Below are positions 7,360-14,912 of a stretch of DNA of 25,905 bases, in pieces. A program made the translations under genes and the position numbers. Origin of the DNA: a virus; IMG/VR virus record IMGVR_UViG_3300026455_000051, positions 1 to 25,905 of that record; one strand, given 5' to 3'. The notes beneath the pieces were generated by a model. It did no database searches. It was not told where the DNA came from and saw only the letters and a program-made list of their open reading frames with translations. Each line of letters opens with the position of its first letter. Positions within the stretch are counted from its first letter, which is position 1.

Positions 7360-10300
7360 TTAGCACCAAAATGAACCTTCCAATATTGCCTGAATATATG
7401 TTGTTCCAGATGTTCCATATTCCAACATTGTGCAATAATGATAACCTAGGCAACTTCCACTTCGTATAGTGTATGCTCTTCCAGCACGGCCAGTCATATC
7501 CACGCTGTCATATCCTGGTGTACCACCATCAAAAGCAGCACCTTGACTAGCATAACCACCAGATGACGCACAACTAAAATTAACAACAGTATTCCTGTCC
7601 AAACCATTAACAAAATGGACAGACATGGCAGAGTCGTTATTCCAATTTCTCCATGAAGCAGTAGTGTAAGGATGCCCTGTATATGCGTAGGTTGGATATG
7701 TATTTTTGTACAAGAGTCTTTCAACAGGATTATTCATATTCCAAACAAAACGCTTGGCTAAAGAATCCTCGGTGGTGGTAGTCGATGTGGTTCTAAATGT
7801 TCCAAGATATCGTCTTGTGGTCGCAGAACTTTTAACATAAACACCATTTGTTAGCGTAATAGCATCTGTCCTTGCGGTGTCACTTGTCCATGCTGCCGAA
7901 AGTTCGAGTGTCAGCGTTCCTGCATTATTATAAATGAAAACATCATAATTTTTCCCAGAAGTTAAAGTTCCTAAAGCCAACGATCTTTCTGTAAATGTGT
8001 AAGTCGCCCAATTAGTTCCGTCATAAAGACTTATACGATCACCATTGTAAGGTGTATAGTAAATCGTAGTTGCACTTGTTACATCCGAAGTAGTTACAGG
8101 TGTTCCGCTAGTAAGGGTAAGTCTACCACCGGAAAACAAACCTTGGTTTACCCATGTCGGACTTGATGCACCAGCACTTGTAAGCACTTGTCCAGATGTT
8201 CCAGCAGCAGTCAAAGCTAAAGCCGAAGCTGTGCTATATGCTACCGCTCCATTTACAGCAGTTAAGTTCGCATTAGTTCCACCGTATGCCAGAGCAATTT
8301 GACCAGAAGCAATATCTGAGGCAACAACCGTATCCCATGCTGGTGCAGCACCGTTTGTTCCTGACCCAGTTTGACGGAGAAACTTTTTGGTAGTGGTGGT
8401 ATTTGGACTCAAAAGAGTTGTCGTGTTGCTGTTAGACTGATATGGTATCGATCCAAGTAGCGTTGTGCTATTTCCACCAGCAAGACTGGTAATGTAATTT
8501 GTCCAACTTAGGTTTCCAGAACCGTCCGTTTTTAAGACATAGTTATTTGTGCCAGCAGTTGTTGGAAGAGTTAAAGTATAATTTGTTGATATAGTCGCCG
8601 GAGCTTGAATTGCAGCATAATTGCTTGAATCTGCATCAGCAAAACGCACATCGGCCTGTGCATTTAAATAAAGATTTCCGGTGGCATCAAAATAACTGTA
8701 TACAGTTGTGCCAAGGTAATCCCGAAGTTCCAACAGTGGATATGTCTGTCCGTTAGCTGCAAAAATTCCAAAAACACCAACGGCACCATTTGCCGAATAT
8801 AAAGCCAACGCATCATATGCGGAAGAACCATACGAAAAATTGGAAGTCGCAGTAAAATTACCTGATCCATCGTTGTACTGAATGTCTCCATTTGAACCGG
8901 CAGCACTTGCACCACCAGCGGTTGTCCATGACAGTGTTCCTGTACCATTTGTAGACAGTACCTGGCCTGAAGTGCCGTCTGTAGAAGGATAGGTCAAACT
9001 ATTGATGACGGTGGTTCCAGAAACGGTCAACGCACTAAGAGTTCCAACTGTGGTGATATTTGACGATCCAGCCCATGTGCTTAAAGCCGTGTTTTCCACG
9101 CTGGACAATCCCACATCCGTCTTAGTGACGGTATCCCAAGCAGGAGCAGCAGATACCGTGCCTGTGCCGGTTTGACGCAAGAATTTGCGTGTAGTGGTTG
9201 TATTTCCGGAAAGTTTGGCCAATGTATTGCTGGCCGAAGAATATAGCGTATCGCCCAATGTGTAGGTGGTTTGTCCGGTTCCACCCTTGGTTGCACCTAC
9301 GGTGGCAAGAGTCGTTGTAATCGCCGTACTTCCAGAACCTGTTACATCACCCGATAAAGTAATGGTTTGGTTCGCCGTCAAATAAGTGCTAGTGTCCAGC
9401 GAGAATGTTCCAGATGCGGTCATTTTTACAAAAGATGCGGAAACATAAGTCAGGCCGGAAAGAGAGGTCAGGTTTGTGGATGATGCCTGACCACCTAAGC
9501 CTGCCAATGTATAGGTTGGAACATTTAATGTGTTGGAAACCAGTGTGGCTGATCCACTGGAACCCGTTGTGGTTAATGAAGTGATACGGTTTGTATAGGC
9601 CGTATCCCAGTTGGTCTGACTTGAAGTTGTTGGGATGGAATATCCAGCGGTAAAGCTGAAAACACCAGTTGTGTTGGTGTATGTCAATCCAGTAGCTGTT
9701 GAAGAAAGATCAGTTAATTTGATTCCACCAAGCCCAGCCAGAGTATATGTTGGAACATTCAGTGTATTTGAAACTAATGTCGCAGAACCACTGGAACCAG
9801 TAGTGGTTAAGCTGGTTATTCGATTGGCGTATGCCGTATCCCAATTGGTCTGAGAGGCAGAGGTTGGAAGTGCATATCCTGTATCCATAGACAAAGCTAT
9901 GGTTCCACTTCCTGTGATTGGAGAATTGGTCACCTTCATGCCGGTTGGTGCCGAAAGTCCCACGGAAGTGACAGTTCCTGATCCACCACCGGAAGCATTG
10001 ATCGTAAAATTAGGATAGGTTCCTGTGATTGTGATATTGGTTCCAGAGTTCAAAACTACTGTCTGATCGGGGGAAGAGTTAGTTATCACTCCAGTGGATG
10101 AACTGTAGGAAATTCCAGCTCCAGCAGACACCGATGCTCTTGATCTTGCATCGGTATAATACAGGTTAGTTCCCTCAGAAATGCTGCTGGTGGTTCCTGC
10201 GACATTTTCCCAAAGTTTGGTGGTCGAGTTGTAACGAAGGATATTGTTGGGTGCAACGCTGGTAATCGATACATCGTGGATTTCATCCAGTTCGTATCCG

Positions 10301-12273
10301 TTCTGGATTTTCACCTCAACCACACCTTGGGTTGGATGACTGCGAACTACGATGCCAACATACACAAGGTGGCTTGGTGCTGCCGGCTTGGTCGTTGTCC
10401 ATGCTCCAGCAGTGGTTGGGGACAGATACAGTTGAGTCCCTGCGGAATAGGATTGTGTATCAATGTCGGTTAGTCTTCCAGAAACAACCACATATCCATT
10501 GGACTGATCGGATGTATTACTCTGAATAATGCCATATGTCTGTGCCGAATTTGTATCGTTGTTGGCTTGGGCCTTGGTGACCGTTGGCAAATTTCCTTGG
10601 CCACCATTGATGTAAACAACCGTGCCTTTTGTCAGAGTTGCCCCAGTTGAATTATAAATTTCTGTGACGAGATTTAATGCCTGATCTATTGTGGTTGGGA
10701 AGGTCTTGAGACTTCCATCTCCGGTCACATACTCCGAACCTTTTCCAGAGAAATTAACACCTATATCTCCACTGGTGGTAATCGGTGTATTGGTGATCGT
10801 CAAAGCAGAAGCAGTTGTGGATATGCCAACGGAAGTTACAGTTCCGCTTCCAGAAGTACCAGTGTAATCAATCGTAAAGTTCGGATAAGTCCCTGTGACG
10901 GATATATCCGTTCCACCAGTCAATGAAACAACTTGATCTGGAGAGTCGTTGGTAATTACACCAGTTGTATTGTCATAACTAATACCAGTTCCTGCGGATA
11001 ACGCTTTTCTGGCATCGGAATCTGTGTATTGGGTGATCGTGCAATCAATGGTGAAGTCAGGATAAGTCCCAGTTACGGAGATTCCATTTCCAGAAGTTAG
11101 TGAAACAATCTGGTCAGGGGCCGTATTATTGATCGTATAATCGGGTGCAGTTCCGGTCAGGGATATATCCGTTCCGGCAGTGATGGAATTTACCGGATAA
11201 CTGATAGCAACATTCTGAATTCCAGTCACTATGCCTTTATCATTTACCGTCACTTCTGCCACATTGGAACCGTTACCATATGCCCCAGCAGTAATGGATT
11301 GAGTATTCAATTCCAATCCAATAAATCCAGAAGTTGTTATGGGTGAATTAGTGACCGTCAAATCTTGAGAAGAAACGCCAACACTGTAGACAGTACCTCC
11401 TGAGCCACCACCTCCAGTGGCATAGCCATCAAACAGCAAATGCACGATATCATTGCTGTCACGCATATAACCTTTGCGATCTGCCACATTGATGGCAAAC
11501 TCATTGATTTCCAAATCGGTATATGCTGGAACAGAACCGGCAATATAGGATCGTTTTGGCTTAACAGGAATTGGAGGGTTTGGGTTGCCAGCATTTGGTT
11601 GAAAAAACAACTGATTGGAATTAACCGCATTTAAGGCAAGAATAGTTGATTCAAAATGCAGATAAAATAATCCGTTACCAGTAATAATTAGATTAGTAAA
11701 AGTGGCAACGCCATTGGTTGTAGATACGGTATCAGTTCCAGTTAATGTTGCTGTTCCGGATAGTACAACCAAAGAAACTTGCACATCAGTTTCATAATTT
11801 GTTAACACATTACCAAATTGGTCTTTGATTCCAACTGATGGTTGTGGACTCAATAGACTTCCAGAAGACACTAATCCCGGCTGATTAATGACATACAAAC
11901 TGTTTGGAACAGATGGCGGAGGTGACCCACCATCGTCATAATACGCACTACCATTCATTGATGCCGGTGATTCATCATATGTGTCTATTTGGATAGATAT
12001 TGTTGATCCAGCAGAAACATTTAATGCAGAATTGAAAAACCAAATGCTAGTTGAATTCTGAAATATTCCAATTCCAGCCTGAATTATTCTTGCCTCGTTT
12101 TCTTGATTTGCATATCCAGACAAATCCAAGTAACAAACACCATCAGTTGATGCATAAAAATTTATGTCTGCTGTCAAATTACCTGTAGCAGAAAGATAAA
12201 TAACGAATGGATCGTTTTGTGTCCCTGATCCTGAATATGCAATTCCACTTGCAGAAGTTACCGTAAATGCCAT
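7360..12273 (-). CDS. Long modular tail fibre protein, 1637 aa
   Basis: I use the ATG at 12273, which overlaps the upstream stop as TAATG; a TTG two codons earlier is less likely. Residues 1-110 are an unknown beta-rich head domain. Residues about 125-226 resemble a bacterial Ig-like (Big-1 type) domain, with IKDQFGNVLTNYETDVQVSL and TTNGVATFTNLIITG. Residues about 244-283 (SVPAYTDLEINEFAINVADR and onward) match the short segment that often opens phage fibre shafts. Then follow many Gly/Thr/Ser-rich shaft repeats of the GTVTSVG..TPITTSG type, two almost identical 78-residue units, and two copies of the KFLRQTGTGT..APAWDTV motif. The last 100 residues are distinct and end in a YHYCTMLEYGTSGTT segment with a terminal SFWC, probably the receptor-binding tip. 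It should bind the host surface; the receptor is unknown. Confidence 0.9.
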   Translation of the reverse strand: MAFTVTSASGIAYSGSGTQNDPFVIYLSATGNLTADINFYASTDGVCYLDLSGYANQENEARIIQAGIGIFQNSTSIWFFNSALNVSAGSTISIQIDTYDESPASMNGSAYYDDGGSPPPSVPNSLYVINQPGLVSSGSLLSPQPSVGIKDQFGNVLTNYETDVQVSLVVLSGTATLTGTDTVSTTNGVATFTNLIITGNGLFYLHFESTILALNAVNSNQLFFQPNAGNPNPPIPVKPKRSYIAGSVPAYTDLEINEFAINVADRKGYMRDSNDIVHLLFDGYATGGGGSGGTVYSVGVSSQDLTVTNSPITTSGFIGLELNTQSITAGAYGNGSNVAEVTVNDKGIVTGIQNVAISYPVNSITAGTDISLTGTAPDYTINNTAPDQIVSLTSGNGISVTGTYPDFTIDCTITQYTDSDARKALSAGTGISYDNTTGVITNDSPDQVVSLTGGTDISVTGTYPNFTIDYTGTSGSGTVTSVGISTTASALTITNTPITTSGDIGVNFSGKGSEYVTGDGSLKTFPTTIDQALNLVTEIYNSTGATLTKGTVVYINGGQGNLPTVTKAQANNDTNSAQTYGIIQSNTSDQSNGYVVVSGRLTDIDTQSYSAGTQLYLSPTTAGAWTTTKPAAPSHLVYVGIVVRSHPTQGVVEVKIQNGYELDEIHDVSITSVAPNNILRYNSTTKLWENVAGTTSSISEGTNLYYTDARSRASVSAGAGISYSSSTGVITNSSPDQTVVLNSGTNITITGTYPNFTINASGGGSGTVTSVGLSAPTGMKVTNSPITGSGTIALSMDTGYALPTSASQTNWDTAYANRITSLTTTGSSGSATLVSNTLNVPTYTLAGLGGIKLTDLSSTATGLTYTNTTGVFSFTAGYSIPTTSSQTNWDTAYTNRITSLTTTGSSGSATLVSNTLNVPTYTLAGLGGQASSTNLTSLSGLTYVSASFVKMTASGTFSLDTSTYLTANQTITLSGDVTGSGSTAITTTLATVGATKGGTGQTTYTLGDTLYSSASNTLAKLSGNTTTTRKFLRQTGTGTVSAAPAWDTVTKTDVGLSSVENTALSTWAGSSNITTVGTLSALTVSGTTVINSLTYPSTDGTSGQVLSTNGTGTLSWTTAGGASAAGSNGDIQYNDGSGNFTATSNFSYGSSAYDALALYSANGAVGVFGIFAANGQTYPLLELRDYLGTTVYSYFDATGNLYLNAQADVRFADADSSNYAAIQAPATISTNYTLTLPTTAGTNNYVLKTDGSGNLSWTNYITSLAGGNSTTLLGSIPYQSNSNTTTLLSPNTTTTKKFLRQTGSGTNGAAPAWDTVVASDIASGQIALAYGGTNANLTAVNGAVAYSTASALALTAAGTSGQVLTSAGASSPTWVNQGLFSGGRLTLTSGTPVTTSDVTSATTIYYTPYNGDRISLYDGTNWATYTFTERSLALGTLTSGKNYDVFIYNNAGTLTLELSAAWTSDTARTDAITLTNGVYVKSSATTRRYLGTFRTTSTTTTEDSLAKRFVWNMNNPVERLLYKNTYPTYAYTGHPYTTASWRNWNNDSAMSVHFVNGLDRNTVVNFSCASSGGYASQGAAFDGGTPGYDSVDMTGRAGRAYTIRSGSCLGYHYCTMLEYGTSGTTYIQAILEGSFWC
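9496..9879 (-). repeat. Tandem 234-bp fibre repeat (two copies)
   Basis: Two copies, at 9730-9879 and 9496-9645, are offset by exactly 234 bp (78 codons). Both encode ITSLTTTGSSGSATLVSN followed by TLNVPTYTLAGLGG, and are preceded by SQTNWDTAY. The proteins are nearly identical while many third positions differ, so the duplication is old and held by selection on the protein. Confidence 0.8.
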
Positions 12274-13412
12274 TACCAAGTACCCCCGTCAGAGTACACC
12301 CAAACCAGTTGATTCGAGTTGTTGTAAGTTAAAACTTGAGATGTCAGACCACCGGAAGGAATACTACTTCCGTTTGCTGCGGATGTTATTCTTCCATATT
12401 CATCCACCGTGATATCCGCAGATGTGTATGATCCTGCTGTAACCCCTGTTGTAGGCAATCCAATATCTATATCTCCAGCACTGGTGATCGGAGAAAACTG
12501 GATAGCAATCGTGTCATTCATCGAGATGATGCCAACACTTGTTACAGTTCCAGTTCCAGTTCCAATACTTATGTTGGTAGCCTCAACAATTCTTCCCTTG
12601 TCATCAATCGTAATGACGGGAACTTCAGTGCTACTTCCATACAGTCCTGCAACCACACCTGTTGATTGCATTTCAATGTCTATTTGTCCAACCGATGTGA
12701 TGGGGGAACCACTAACCTGAAGCGTATTGGAAACAACACTAACACTGGAAACACTTCCTGTTCCAGCACCACTGATGGATACCGAAGAAACATCCGTAAT
12801 CACACCACGGCTGTTGATCGTGACCACAGGGATGGAATTACTGGTTCCATAAGTTCCCGGAGTCAAACTTTGTGTCTTTAGGTTTGCAGTTATTGTTCCA
12901 GCGGTTGTGATAGTCGGATTGGTGATTGTCAAATCCGAGGATGCCAAGGTGATGCTGGACACCGTTCCTATAACGCCTGGAGCCAAAGCGAGAGGTGATG
13001 CGGATGTTCCGTCACCCGTCAGGGTATTATCATGCTGAACCTTGGAAATATAAGTCGAGGACAAGTCTGGCAAATCCGTTATTGTCAAGGCACGGAATGA
13101 TGGAACCCCCTGACTTCCATCTGGAGTCGCCAGCACTAGATTTGCATTTTGGCTTTTGAATGCGACATTAAAATCACCCTGACCATTGGCAGGACTTCCC
13201 GTGACGGTGAACACGGAAGTTGGCATGGTCAGGCCAATGGCAATGTCCATGTTCGTGTTCGTGGCGTAACGAAACACTACGGCATCACCCTGGCCATTGA
13301 TGGTAACTTCTGAAACAGGGTCGGTGATCGCAGGAATGTACTGGTCAGAACTGGGAACAGCACTGACCTTGATTTGATCAACTATGACCGTATTGATGAT
13401 GTCCTGAGCCAT
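12273..13412 (-). CDS. Fibre or fibre-anchor protein with three ~66-residue repeats, 379 aa
   Basis: The ATG at 13412 is preceded by AGGAGACACG. Residues 1-140 contain strand-rich segments and a fibre-type stretch (FRALTITDLPDLSSTYISK). Residues about 145-345 are three successive repeats of about 66 residues, each running GTV.SV....LTI...PITTAG.I..L.T.....G.YG....P.ITVD..GRIT. The third is slightly shorter. The C-terminus GLTSQVLTYNNSNQLVWVYS resembles the closing segment of many fibre shafts. The same repeat occurs once more in the neighbouring long fibre, near its residues 295-360, so the two proteins probably share a fold and assemble together. Stop and next start overlap as TAATG, implying matched synthesis. 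Confidence 0.85.
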   Translation of the reverse strand: MAQDIINTVIVDQIKVSAVPSSDQYIPAITDPVSEVTINGQGDAVVFRYATNTNMDIAIGLTMPTSVFTVTGSPANGQGDFNVAFKSQNANLVLATPDGSQGVPSFRALTITDLPDLSSTYISKVQHDNTLTGDGTSASPLALAPGVIGTVSSITLASSDLTITNPTITTAGTITANLKTQSLTPGTYGTSNSIPVVTINSRGVITDVSSVSISGAGTGSVSSVSVVSNTLQVSGSPITSVGQIDIEMQSTGVVAGLYGSSTEVPVITIDDKGRIVEATNISIGTGTGTVTSVGIISMNDTIAIQFSPITSAGDIDIGLPTTGVTAGSYTSADITVDEYGRITSAANGSSIPSGGLTSQVLTYNNSNQLVWVYSDGGTW

Positions 13413-13421
13413 CGTGTCTCC

Positions 13422-13763
13422 TTATCTGGTGACTTCAGGAGATACACGGAATGTTCCCTCGACAAGGCGAACTACAAGAGTTCCGGTGACGATTTCCAAA
13501 TCGTACACATAGGATGCTGGGGTTAGCGGGGTCGTATCATCGGCATCTATGGTTAGAGTTATCTTGTTGTCAGACAACGAGATGCGTCCATTTTCTGTGG
13601 TCAGTTCGATGATAACAGTGGTGGATGCCACCGTGGGTCTTACTTGCATCCTTGCGGTGCTAGTATTGAAGTCTGGAACCGTATTATCGGCATTAATCAC
13701 GGTGATTTCCCGTGAAAAGGTAGCACCCTGCTCACAAACGATGTTGTAGGTTCCGGCCAGCAT
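13422..13763 (-). CDS. Small beta-rich phage protein, 113 aa
   Basis: The ATG at 13763 follows GGGTGAAAA. The sequence fits a small beta-sandwich family found in many phage tail gene clusters: an opening YNIVCEQGATFSREITVIN, a central RMQVRP followed by ELTTENGRISLSDNKITLTI, a PASYVYDLEI strand and a C-terminal RLVEGTFRVSPEVTR. I have seen this order (EQG.TF..TI, ARMQ.R, ENG.I, YDLE, EG...VSPEVT) in many phage proteins without a proven function. Its place between the distal tail protein and the fibres suggests a fibre adaptor or tip component. Confidence 0.8.
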   Translation of the reverse strand: MLAGTYNIVCEQGATFSREITVINADNTVPDFNTSTARMQVRPTVASTTVIIELTTENGRISLSDNKITLTIDADDTTPLTPASYVYDLEIVTGTLVVRLVEGTFRVSPEVTR

Positions 13764-13778
13764 TTTTCACCCCGTATT

Positions 13779-14912
13779 TCACTTCATAGTAGCCGGATCA
13801 CCAAAAAACATCAACTGAAAAGGATAGGAGTCATAGACTGGTTTCCATCGCAAATTGTCGGCAAAAGTGTTTTCTGTGTTGGTTACCATTGGGTAATATT
13901 TTTGATTTCCAAGATAAAGACCTAAATTGTGTCCACGGTATACATAACTACCGTTGTATGAACTGCGTTCAACCGAATAATCAGTTTCATATCCAACATA
14001 AAGAAGCTTAAAGGTTATATCAGCATACAGAAAATCGGTCAGTCCCCATCCAGATTGAAGTGGATTCAAGGTGCTGAAATTTCCACCGAAGAAGTTCCTT
14101 GTATATTCCTTAGATTCAATGCCAGTGAACAGCAATTCACCCGGCCCAAAACCTAGAAATTCAATCTGGTTGACTCTTCCTAATCCGTTGTAAATGTTTT
14201 CACATTGAGGACTGGTAGGAAAAATGAAATTGTAGGGAACTTGATGCCAAGTCATATTCAATACGGTTTTAGGCAGCAATGTCTTGCCACTAAATCCGGG
14301 GAATGGCTTGGTGTTTACACTAGGGCTATCAGAAAGAAATTCAAAATTTCCTGCTTTAATGGTCACATATTCGGCAGCAACCGATGTCTTGTAAGAAACA
14401 TAACGGTAAAACTCATTAGAAACATTTTGTATTGTGGTAAGTGTTCCATTGTCTTTTGCATAAACAAGGGGGCTGAAAGTGATTAAATCATCACCAAAGA
14501 CAAAATACGGCATTGGCGTAAACACTACGGTGATTTCATATTTATCGTAAGAACCAAAGTAGGATGGTATTTTTTGATAACTTTTGTCACCGTCAGTGCT
14601 GACATATTGCATTCTTGAATTAATGCCATTGTCGTCACGCTTAAGACCTATACCACGCACATTGGAAATACTGGAAGCATACATCCAGCGAAAGTACGGA
14701 TGAGCCATTGGCATATTTCGGCCAATGAGTGCCGTGGTTTTCATATAGGAACTAGGAAACACGGTGTTCAGAAAGGCATCCACCTCTCCGGATGAACCCA
14801 TTGGCCCTTCCACAATATAGGTCATGGTCGCAGAAGCATTCCCATCAATTCCAAAGGATGAATCTGCCGGTGATGTACTTCCGATTCTTTCTTTAAGATC
14901 ATTTACATTCAT
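13779..14912 (-). CDS. Distal tail or tail-tip protein, 377 aa
   Basis: The ATG at 14912 overlaps the tape measure stop as TAATG. The gene lies directly after the tape measure, where siphoviruses keep distal tail and tip proteins. The sequence is beta-rich with many aromatic residues (RWMYASSISNVRGIGLK, IPSYFGSYDKYEITVVFTPM, TWHQVPYNFIFP) and no recognisable enzyme motif or membrane segment. TWHQVPYNFIFP and a preceding LLPKTVLN hint at a jelly-roll or OB-like core, but this is only impression. The role rests on position; I cannot assign it to the distal tail (Dit) or tail-associated lysin family from sequence. Confidence 0.75.
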   Translation of the reverse strand: MNVNDLKERIGSTSPADSSFGIDGNASATMTYIVEGPMGSSGEVDAFLNTVFPSSYMKTTALIGRNMPMAHPYFRWMYASSISNVRGIGLKRDDNGINSRMQYVSTDGDKSYQKIPSYFGSYDKYEITVVFTPMPYFVFGDDLITFSPLVYAKDNGTLTTIQNVSNEFYRYVSYKTSVAAEYVTIKAGNFEFLSDSPSVNTKPFPGFSGKTLLPKTVLNMTWHQVPYNFIFPTSPQCENIYNGLGRVNQIEFLGFGPGELLFTGIESKEYTRNFFGGNFSTLNPLQSGWGLTDFLYADITFKLLYVGYETDYSVERSSYNGSYVYRGHNLGLYLGNQKYYPMVTNTENTFADNLRWKPVYDSYPFQLMFFGDPATMK

